Assembly: GCA_029990175.1 (NCBI GenBank)
Contig: JARKIP010000204.1
Span: 434,001 to 498,000 of the forward strand
DNA: 64,000 bases
DNA from: Petunia secreta
Lineage: Eukaryota; Streptophyta; Magnoliopsida; Solanales; Solanaceae
Direction: 5' to 3'
The first letter of the stretch is position 1; the number at the start of each line of letters is the position of its first letter. The translations under genes and the position numbers were made by a program. The notes under the pieces were generated by a model. That model was not told the origin of the DNA. It saw nothing but the letters and a program-made list of their open reading frames with translations, and did not search any database. Positions 12,078 to 20,790 of this stretch are shown here, piece after piece.

Positions 12078-12695
12078 ATTTAAATTCAATTTGAATGAAA
12101 CAAGCAATACTTCTTAATTACAATTTCAGCAACAAAAGTCAAATTCTACTTTTGAAAGTCAACCAAAAACTCAAAAACTCGTCGTTGGGTATTCTTTCAG
12201 TTAGAATTTTAATGAAAATAATATATAATTCTTGCATTATTGAGCTGCCAATACAAGGGGTCTATTATCATGGGTGACTCTGTGATTAGCAAGACTCTTT
12301 TAGTGTAGTTGCGTCATTTTATTTGTAGTACCGAAGTCAAGCACTCCCAGTCTCTCTATTGGAGTGGGCAAACCCTCAATATATGCTTGTGTTGCGTTGA
12401 TAATATAGTATTTGTAAGATTTATGACTAAATTTTGCTCACTGGCTAAAATTATACAGGCAATACAGTAACAGATTGTGGGAAGGGTCAATAGTAAGCAT
12501 AGCATGTTCGTCAAAAATTCAAGGCCACTCAGTCAGGCGGTGGGAAGGGTCATGGGTAAGTCTTTGCATATTCATCATATAGCTTCAAGTCAATTCGATA
12601 ATATTTGAAAGATTGAAACTACATATTGCCTATCTCGCACGAGCTCAAGGCAATTAAATAAGAGAGGAAGGGGAGAATCATGAGTAAGTGATGCC
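12078..12695. other. Intergenic DNA, no gene seen
   Basis: A gtgggaagggtca motif occurs twice (near 12477 and 12539), with similar flanks. There is no recognisable gene or element. Confidence 0.4.
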
Positions 12696-12811
12696 GACAA
12701 CAATAACAACATACAACTGTTATTTCATAAGTGGAATCTAGAGAGGTTGAAATATACACGGACCTTACTTCTATCAAGATAGATAGGCTGTTTTCGATAG
12801 ACCCTCGGCTA
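12696..12811 (-). mobile_element. RTE LINE (or RTE-tailed SINE) 3' fragment
   Basis: Read on the minus strand it runs agccgagggtctatcgaaaa, then gaagtaaggtccgtgtatat, then a gttgttattgttgt tail. This is the same 3' unit as at 11925-12077 and 6950-7061. Only the tail portion is present. Confidence 0.6.
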
Positions 12812-13001
12812 AAGAAAAAATACTTTTTGAAAATAGATGCTTGAAAAGAAAAACAAAATGAAAATAAATTACCATTGTAAAGTACATACTGATATAAAAA
12901 TTAATCAAGGTATTACGAAATACTAATAGCAATAAAGATGAAGAGTAAATAAAAATAACAAATATACGAATCATATTGATGCTAATATGTCAGAAATGCT
13001 T

Positions 13002-13009
13002 AACTATTA
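13002..13009. repeat. Candidate target-site duplication, left copy (AACTATTA)
   Basis: The 8 bp AACTATTA flank the left end of the inverted-arm element at 13011-18082, and the same 8 bp recur at its right end (18083-18090). One further base (C) matches on the present sequence but belongs to the MITE on the right. Confidence 0.6.
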
Positions 13010-13010
13010 C

Positions 13011-13830
13011 GGGGCTTTGGCATGGCAGGCCCTCTCAAGTTATTTTTGAATGGAAAAAGGCTCAAGTTTTAATCATGAAGTATAGGGTCCTCTAATTATT
13101 AATGGCATTAAAAACTTTTAATTATCTAACCTTCTCACCCCAAAGTTTTTTATGTTACACAATGGTCCAAGTATAAAAGGTCACTTTTTGCCAAATTTGG
13201 CCATAAACCTAGATCTACAACAGCCCTTCCCTCTCCTCTCCTCCATTTTTCCCTCTCAAATCCTTATTCGTATCATTCTTCTTGTTTCTTCAACCTACAC
13301 TTTATTTTATGATTGTTTCTTCAATCTAAGCAATCCTAAACGAAATATAACACATATCAATTTCTTATTCTTCGTTAAGAAGATTTGTGAATGTTCATTA
13401 TTTTCAAATATTGAAGTTTTTGAAATGGGTTTTAAAAAATCAACCAATTTTTGTACTGTTTTCAAGTGGGTGTTGTTTAGAATTGTTGGGAATAATAGTG
13501 AGAGGTTGAATATAAAATTTGAAATCATTTGGAGTTAATTTGGACTGGATTTGGTTAATTTTAGACTAAAAGGGATGTTGAAATTTTTTCTCAGCGCGAT
13601 GAACATCTATTAGGATGTTCGGAACATCCTGACGGGGAGACGCTTGATACATCCTGACGGATGTTCCAAACATCTTGAACATCAATACAAATGTTCTGAA
13701 CATCTTGATAGGCAAGATGCTTCGAATATCTAGAGAGACGTCGTGAACATCGAGAGATATGTTACTATTAATATCCCGCCAGATGTTTTGATTATCTCTC
13801 ATGATGTTTAGCAAATCTATACTTTACCCG
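13011..13830 (+). repeat. Left inverted arm
   Basis: This pairs with 17360-18082 on the opposite strand. The innermost part (13590-13820) is rich in near-palindromes of the type GATGTTCGGAACATC (a perfect example at 13614-13628). Frames on both strands across 13152-13814 are by-products of this repeat and show no domain. Confidence 0.55.
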
Positions 13831-14059
13831 TCGAACTATTGTAGAAATGATGACAATTATCAGTAGTAATGACCAGTTATACTTGTTAGAGTGATAAATG
13901 TTGACAATTATCAGTAGTGATTACCAATTGACTAACAAGTGATGATCATCTATCGTAGGGTTGTTTTAAACAATCTATTGATGTTCGTCGCATTAAACGG
14001 TCGTTCGGATCGCACAATTTTTAATGTTGCTATCTTCATCATATGATGATCCATACATA

Positions 14060-14300
14060 CTGGTTTCGAACATCAAATAGATGTTTGTCACATGTTATGT
14101 GTTGTTCCGAGCGCCATGTTCAATTTTTTCTATGTTCATCATACTTTTTCACAATCAGAGTAGTTTGGCGCGACAAATTATGATGATTGTATTGCTATAA
14201 GTGACCAATTATACTTGTAAGAGTGATAGACTCGTCCACTTTCATCACAAAGACCACTTAGAGTAGTTGGTGTGATAAATGATGATCATTATGAGTAGAA
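14060..14300. repeat. Spacer block repeated at 14800-15060 and, partially, 15930-16090
   Basis: The order tttcgaacatc, gatgtttgtcacatgttatg, caattttttctatgttcatc, agaccacttagagtag recurs at 14800-15060 with few changes. A shorter, more diverged version starts near 15935. The block separates the satellite arrays, so array and spacer together form a higher-order unit. Confidence 0.75.
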
Positions 14301-14790
14301 ATGGACAACTAGAGTTGTCAGAGTGACAAATGATGATTATTATACCTACAAATGACCAACTATACTTGTAAGAGTGACAAATGATGATCACTATCACTAT
14401 AAATGACCCACTATAAGAGTGACAAATGATGATCATTATCACTATAAATGACCCACTATACTTCTTATAGGGAGAAATGATGATCACTATCACTATAAAT
14501 GACCCACTATACTTGTTATAGAGAGAAATAATGATCATTATACCTTCAAAAGACCCACTATACGTGTAAGAGTGACAAATGATGATTATTATGACTACAA
14601 ATGACCCACTATGCTTGTAAGAGTGACAAATGATGATCACTATCACTATAAATGACCAACTATCCTTCTTATAGGGAGAAATGATGATCATTATACGTAC
14701 AAATGACCAAATATACTTGTAAGAGTGACAAATGATGATCACTATCACTATAAATAACCAACTATACTTGTTATAGGGAGAAATAATTAT
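14268..14790. repeat. 51-bp satellite array 1 (about ten units)
   Basis: The word aaatgatgat or a close variant recurs every 51 bp (one interval is 44). Each unit also carries aaatgacc(c/a)actatacttgt and a(g/a)agtga. Because 51 is 17 codons, the minus strand stays open for 190 codons (14245-14817) and reads as a 17-residue repeat with consensus close to IVIVIIICHSYKYSGSF. I see no evidence that it is a gene. The open frame is a consequence of the period. Confidence 0.9.
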
Positions 14791-15015
14791 CCATACATAT
14801 ACTCTAGTTTCGAACATCCACTAGACGTTTGTCACATGTTATGTGTCGTTCCGAGTACTATGTTCAATTTTTTCTATGTTCATCATACTTTTTCACAATT
14901 AAAGTAGTTAGCACGACAAATTATGATGATTGTATGGCTATAAGTGACCAATTATACTTGTAAGAGTGATAAACTCATCCACTTTCATCACAAAGACCAC
15001 TTAGAGTAGTTTGTC

Positions 15016-15925
15016 TGACAAATGATGATCATTATGAGTAGAAATGGCCAACTAGAGTTGTTAGAGTGACAAATGATGATCAATATGATAAGAAATGACC
15101 CACTATACTTGTTAGAGTGATAAATAATGATCATTATGAGTAGAAATGACCTACTATACTTGTAAGAGTTACAAATGATGATCATTATGAGTAGAAATGA
15201 CCCACTATACTTGTAAGAGTTACAAATGATGATCATTATACCTACAAATGACCCACTATACTTGTTAGAGTGAGAAATGATGATCACTATCATTACAAAT
15301 GACCAACTATACTTGTTAGAGTGATAAATGGTGATCATTATACCTACAAATGACCCCCTATACTTGTTAGAGTGAGAAATGATGATCACTATCACTATAG
15401 ATGACCCACTATACGTGTAAGAGTGACAAATGATGATTATTATGACTACAAATGACCCACTATGCTTGTAAGAGTGACAAATGATGATCACTATCACTGT
15501 AAATGACCAACTATACTTCTTATAGGGAGAAATGATGATCATTATACGTACAAATGACCAACTATACTTGTAAGAGTGACAAATGATGATCACTATCACT
15601 ATAAATGACCAACTATACTTGTTAGAGTGACAAATGGTCATTATACTTGTTAGAGTGACAAATGATGATCAATATGATAAAAAATGACCCACTATACTTG
15701 TAAGAGCGACAAATGATGATCATTATCACTATAAATGACCAATTATACTTGTTATAGGGAGAAATGATGATCACTATCACTATAAATGACCAACTATACT
15801 TATTAGAGTGACAAATGGTGATCAATATGATAAGAAATGACCCACTATACTTGTAAGAGCGACAAATGATGATCACTATCACTATAAATGACCAATTATA
15901 CTTGTTATAGGGAGAAATGATGATC
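15016..15925. repeat. 51-bp satellite array 2 (about eighteen units)
   Basis: This has the same unit as array 1, with the period kept at 51 across most of its length. Two long minus-strand frames (14988-15641, 217 codons; 15622-16017, 131 codons) result, overlapping where one unit has a shorter deletion (about 15628-15650). Unit types differ in a cactatcactataaatgac versus cattatgagtagaaatgac segment and alternate irregularly. Confidence 0.9.
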
Positions 15926-16426
15926 CATACATATAGTCTTGTTTCGAACATCCAATAGATGTTTGTCACATTATATGTGATGTTCCGCGCGAAATGTTCT
16001 ATTGTTTCTATTGTCACATTATAATTAAAGGGCGATGATTATTATCACTCTAAATTACCAAGTATACTTGTTAGAGTGATAAATGATTATTCATCTATCT
16101 TTGTTGTTTCGAACATGTTGTTGATGTTTGTCACATGAACATCATGTTCGGAGCGACATTTTTCGATGTTGCTATCTTCATCGTATTGTTTTTGAAAATA
16201 TTCAGAACATATAGCGATATGATTGAAACATGAAGTGAGTCGTGCGGAATGACTTAGGGTACAATGGTAATTTACAGGACAAAATAGCAATTTCAAATGA
16301 AATTTCTTGATCATTAGTACACAAAACATAACAATTGGAAATAAATAGAACCTAAAGTATGAACAAACATACCTACAAGAAAGATTAATTGATTATCCTC
16401 TACTTCTTTTTCATTCTCTTTCGGAG

Positions 16427-16428
<2 letters not shown>

Positions 16429-16509
<81 letters not shown>
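16429..16509. repeat. (AT)n microsatellite
   Basis: An uninterrupted AT dinucleotide run of about 80 bp is followed by a short (AC)n at 16511-16524. The Ile-Tyr repeat frame over it is not coding. Confidence 0.95.
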
Positions 16510-16510
<1 letters not shown>

Positions 16511-16525
16511 ACACACACACACACA

Positions 16526-17359
16526 AAAGTTGATATATCATAAATAAGTATCTAATTCATATGATAGTACATAAGATTTTAACACTACAATCACTCTGGT
16601 AGATATTTAAACATCGGTGGAAAGTGAAATATCTCACAAGAAGTTTCAAACACCATGTAGGAAGTTCAAAACATACTTGTAGTCGTTCAAAACTTTCAAT
16701 ATGTTTGAAACATCTTGAGTATCTTTTTTTTCTTTAGAAAAATGATAAATAAATACACAAGGATGGTTATGTATATTGTGTGATAATATTTGATCTGGTG
16801 TTGTTGTTGTTGATTGTGGAGGTTGTGTATACAAATGAAATTTATAAAATCTGGTGCATTTGTTAAGGGGTTGTGTATACAAAAAGGTATCTTCAGAATA
16901 ATATGAGTGTAGATGGACGAGTTGGATAGCTCGAGTGTGAAAAAGTGTGAAAAAACTTATTAGTTTTCTAAGTTTAGTTCTCTAAATTTAGTTAATGGTT
17001 GGAATATCACAAAGGATGTTTCGAACATCTTGAGTAATGGTAGGAACCTCCATCAAGACATTTCATCTGTAATATGTTGGTACTGTTTTTTTTTTTTTTT
17101 TTTTTTTTTGAGTTCATCGCTTAAAGATAAATAATCCTAAATAAAGAGAGAGGTTTCTGAAGTTAACTCTACCATATTTTCTTTTTTTTTTTTTTAAAAA
17201 AAGAAGAATGTTGAAAAAATTTATAGGTACATTAATTCTATATAATGATTGTCGCTTTCCTTATGTTTTCCATTTGTCACTCACCGATTGAGTCTTACTT
17301 ATTTTTGTTTTTGAGGATCGAAAATCAAATGATATTTTTATTTCAAATCTTATCTCAAC
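16526..17359. other. Core of the inverted-arm element, right of the satellites
   Basis: AT-rich sequence with GATGTTTCGAACATC at 17015-17029 and similar broken copies around 16640-16720 and 17035-17065. It includes poly(T) tracts near 17088-17109 and 17182-17195. No gene is recognised. Confidence 0.5.
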
Positions 17360-18082
17360 GTCTAGATAAAAGATGCTTCCAACATCCACACAGAGATGTT
17401 CCGAACATCATGATAGAAGATGTTCCGAACACCCTGGCGGTTGTTCTGAATTTCCTGATAGAAGATATTCCAAATACCATAACAAATGTTCTGTACATTC
17501 TGACAGAAGATGTTCCGAACACCTAAAAAAAAAAAAAATTCAACCGCGAATTTTTATTCAAAATTCATCCAAAGCAACTCAAATCAACACCAAATTATCT
17601 CAAATTTTATACTTAAGATCTAAATACCATTCTCAAGCATTTCAAACAATACCCACTCCAAAATTACATAAAAATCATGTTTGGATTTTTAAGACAAAGA
17701 AGAATGAGAGCAAGAAGAAGAAGAAAATGACTATGTAAACAACAAAAAGTAGTTGAAGAGTATGACAAGAAAGATGAAGAAAATGAGAAGAATGTGAAGA
17801 AAAGAAAATAGAAGAGAAGGAAGATGAAGTAGATATGATGAACAAGAAGAGAAAAGAGAGAATTTTTATTCATTTGTTTTAAAATTTGTGGTATTTAATT
17901 TTGATCCCAAGAAGTTTAAATGTTTTGTTACATTTAATTACAGCCCACAAAGTTTTAGTAATGTTAATTTGGTCCATGATTAGTCCTAATTGTGCTTAGA
18001 ATAAAAAGAAAATAGAAAAAAAAAAGGCAAGACCCTTTTCTGCCAAAAAAAACTTGAGGGGTTCTGGAACACCACATCTCAC
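17360..18082 (-). repeat. Right inverted arm
   Basis: This is the inverse partner of 13011-13830. It begins (inside) with GATGTTCCGAACATC at 17395-17409 and further broken copies to 17520, then an a-rich segment, then an AG-rich stretch (17690-17870), and the tip ending ctcac at 18082. Confidence 0.55.
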
Positions 18083-18090
18083 AACTATTA
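18083..18090. repeat. Candidate target-site duplication, right copy (AACTATTA)
   Basis: Matches 13002-13009. Its last two bases (TA) also served as the target of the MITE that starts at 18091. Confidence 0.6.
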
Positions 18091-18316
18091 CTCCCTCCGT
18101 CCCACTTTGTTTGTCATACTTTACTTTTTAGTACGTCCCAAAAAGATTGTCATATTTCTAAATTTGAAAACAATTCAACTCCAAACTTACTTTTTGACTC
18201 ATTTATAGCCACACAAATATCTATAATTATTTTAGACACAAGTTTCAAAAATCTTATTTTCTTTATTAAACTTTGTGTCAAGTCAAACTACGACAAACAA
18301 AATGGGAGGGAGGGAG
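18091..18316 (+). mobile_element. Stowaway MITE
   Basis: The ends are CTCCCTCCGTCCCACTTTGT and ACAAACAAAATGGGAGGGAG, forming the inverted termini, with TA duplications at 18089-18090 and 18317-18318. It is inserted within the right target repeat of the 13011-18082 element, so it is the younger insertion. It is related to the truncated copy at 1439-1618. Confidence 0.85.
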
Positions 18317-18318
18317 TA

Positions 18319-19353
18319 TCTAACTTCTACCCTGATCCTCAACTTCTCCACGCTTTCTTATCTAGGATAAGTGATGACTACGAGGGAATACATTGTGATT
18401 TTAAGGTCGCAAGAGTTGTAGAGTAACTCATAAGTTAAACTCAATATACAAGTGTAAATTGTTGGCTTTGTGGTACTCTTTGATAGCTTCCAAATAAATT
18501 CTAGATTAGCTTAAATTAGAAGCATATATGGTCTGATAGCATGAAAAGCAAACTCCTAACCAAGAATGCTATTTCAAATGTGTTTTCAAAATTTTCATTA
18601 CCTTTGTTCTCCAGTACTATTTCCAATTTGAATTTTCTATATGGATGAACTCTATCAATATGTAAGATTTACTGAAATAGGATACTTTTGTTCCAATATC
18701 ACATTTTCAGCACCATTAAAAAACTGTTTAAGTTTTAGCCTCCATCCCCGAATATGGAGCAAGTTCTGGTAGATCGCCATGACTTTTCCAAAAATATATT
18801 CCCAAAGTTTTCTACGAAAAACTATGGCAAATTGCCAGAAATTTTTGTGTTCTGGCGACGGGGATAAAATCTAAGCAATCTAAAATTTTCACCAAGAAAG
18901 CTAATATGGCGCCTCGCCTACGCCACTGAGCGCAAAAACCTGAATTAAATTTGAAACTAAGCCCAAATTTGAATATTGTGGATATTGCCGCACAAGCTGT
19001 GTAAACAAGATCACAAAGATTGTCATTTTTTATTGTTTGATTATTATTTGACTGGTGTTCTGAAGTGCCATATTGATGATATACTCATAGTAGAATTTTA
19101 AACAACATTTTATGTTATTTATTTTCTTTGGGGAAATTGAATCCATTGAAGAGCTTGGTGAAGTTGAAACTTGAAAATGTGTTTTGATTATTTCCAGTTC
19201 ATTTGATAAAATTTATACTGGGGTGTGCAGAGATCTTGGTAAGGTAGCCGTTGTTTAAATTTAGAACATTTATGGATAAGGTTTTCAATGCTTTGATTGA
19301 AGAATTTGACTGACAATGAAGAACAAAGAAAAAGGTCGACATGTTATATATGA
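18319..19353. other. Intergenic DNA, no gene seen
   Basis: AT-rich single-copy-looking DNA. I see no domain-bearing frame, tRNA-like fold or repeat I could name. Confidence 0.4.
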
Positions 19354-19385
19354 CTAGCTGGGGTACGCCCGTGCTAAGCACGGGC
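19354..19385 (-). mobile_element. Helitron-type 3' terminus
   Basis: Read on the minus strand there is an 8-bp-stem hairpin (GCCCGTGC, 3-nt loop, GCACGGGC; 19367-19385), then a nine-base spacer, then CTAG (19354-19357), and then T. Plant Helitrons end with a GC-rich hairpin a short distance before CTRR and insert between A and T. The element body would extend rightward from 19386. I could not place its 5' TC end. Confidence 0.55.
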
Positions 19386-20263
19386 CCAATATGTGAATAA
19401 ATGTAATGGTGCTTGCTTCTTAGTAGCTTTGAAACATTCACACGGTCTTAATATACAGAAACCAGCAAAGCGTCTCAGCTATGGTCAAAAACTTGCAAAC
19501 ATAGGACTTCAAAACTCTTATCACATATACTGTTTACTATTCATAATAAAAATTCAGCGGTCTAGTTGGTAACTTTTTCAAGAGCAGAAGAATAAATAAT
19601 ATTGATCACAAGGTAACTGATCACAACTAACTCTGGTGAACTACGTATGTCTGGTGCTTCGTAGCGTTTGAGTGACGGATTTTGTGTTACGCAATTCCTG
19701 TTGCAAGGTTGATCAATGAATTTGATTAGATCAAGTAAACCTGTGCAATTATAACACACGAAAGCCATTGCAGAAACGAAAAGATACTCGTATTACCCAA
19801 AACTTTGAGAAACCAATAACGGTGTCCTAATGGAGCTGTGTTAACCAGTGTTCCTGGCTGAGGCAGCAATCGCTAGACAAAAGATAATGGCTACATTTGC
19901 TGCACCATTTTTTTGTGATATAAGTGTGATCAATCAGCAGCAATGGATTTTAAAGAACTTGTGAATCAGTTATGGCAGCTTTGATGAAGTTACTTCTATT
20001 TACCAGAGACTTTTCCATGAGGATTACCTAAGAATCTGTTTCTGCTTAACTGAGAAAATTTCATGACTGGAAGTTGTCCAAGATAGAAATGGAGTGATCT
20101 ACCTAAAAATCCAATTAATATTCAGAGAGATCATAGCATATATAGTTTTGTTGTCAATTCCAATCCAACTAATTTTCTATTGCTAGCTGAAAGGTAAAAA
20201 CCGTAGATCAAAATTTGCAATTAGCTTACCTCGTATGTGTATTGCGTAAAAATCGACTCGAAG
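19386..20263. other. Unassigned DNA, possibly Helitron body
   Basis: No Rep/helicase coding sequence is visible, so if this belongs to a Helitron it is non-autonomous. Short minus frames (for example 19562-19768) have no recognisable domain. Confidence 0.35.
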
Positions 20264-20768
20264 ATGTGGCACCTCGGTGGCGCAGTTCGGAGCTGACTGA
20301 ACAGGTGTTGGCAAACCATGGATCGATGTGAGTGATCGATCACCGAAGTCAGCAATCAAGGAATAGGATTAACATGCTCGCCTCGGTCGCCTTGCAAAAT
20401 CATGTTCCCGAGGCTAATAGCTTGAGCCCCGGTGAATTAGCCCATCTGCAGCAGAGGGCTTTTCCCTTTATTTCGGCCCACTAACTCTACTATCTAAGTA
20501 GTTGAGGCATGCTGAGCTTAGTGAGACATGGGATCATAGCTTTGTGTATCCGCTAGTCTATAAATAGTCCTTCATTTCACAATATAATCATTCAGAAATA
20601 TATACCAAAACTCTGCCAAATTTTGTACTCAAGATCATATATTGAAATATCAGTTATTTACGCATAATTACTGTCTTTTTCGTTGTGATTTCGACTTTGA
20701 TACATTGATTTGCTTGTATTCGCAATTCAAATTCGATTTGTGTCCTAAGATCAGTTTAGGCCAATACA
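20264..20768 (+). mobile_element. Tat-type Gypsy 5' LTR
   Basis: The right edge is fixed by the primer-binding site that follows two bases after ...CCAATACA. A TATA box (CTATAAATAG) sits at 20558-20567, about 200 bp before the LTR end. The left edge is approximate (TGTGGCACC near 20264) because no second LTR copy was found to compare with. Confidence 0.55.
20558..20567 (+). promoter_or_regulatory. TATA box of the Gypsy LTR
   Basis: CTATAAATAG is a good plant TATA element. Transcription would begin about 30 bp downstream and run into the primer site and the truncated pol. Confidence 0.6.
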
Positions 20769-20771
20769 AAT

Positions 20772-20790
20772 TGGCACCGTCTGTGGGGAT
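20772..20790 (+). other. Primer-binding site
   Basis: TGGCACCGTCTGTGGGGAT starts three bases after the LTR end. This is the TGGCRCCGTCTGTGGG-type site typical of plant Tat/RIRE2-like Gypsy elements. Confidence 0.75.

Larger units (their letters stand above)
13011..18082. mobile_element. 5.1-kb MULE-like non-autonomous element with long inverted arms and satellite core
   Basis: The two ends are inverted copies. Near the tips, ccctctcaagttatttttg on the left matches cccctcaagttttttttgg read from the right. Further in, a gtgggtgttgtttagaatt segment on the left (13460s) pairs with gtgggtattgtttgaaatg read from the right (17650s), followed on both sides by a ttgaa(t)tttttt run and GATGTTC/GAACATC words. 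An 8-bp direct repeat flanks it. The core holds two 51-bp satellite arrays and an (AT)n tract. No transposase is visible. MULE is favoured by the long TIRs and 8-9-bp duplication, but the arms are diverged and the class is inferred. Confidence 0.55.

Noticed and set aside
13152..13538. 128-codon frame in the left inverted arm
   Set aside because: No domain is visible, a frame is open on the opposite strand too, and the inverse copy near 17600 does not keep it.
14245..16017. Satellite array considered as a CRISPR-like array
   Set aside because: The units are directly adjacent 51-bp copies with no unique spacers, and the context is a plant nuclear transposon.
16314..16541. Open frame rich in Ile-Tyr repeats across the AT tract (also at 60282-60716)
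   Set aside because: Produced by the (AT)n microsatellite in any frame; no domain and no coding context.
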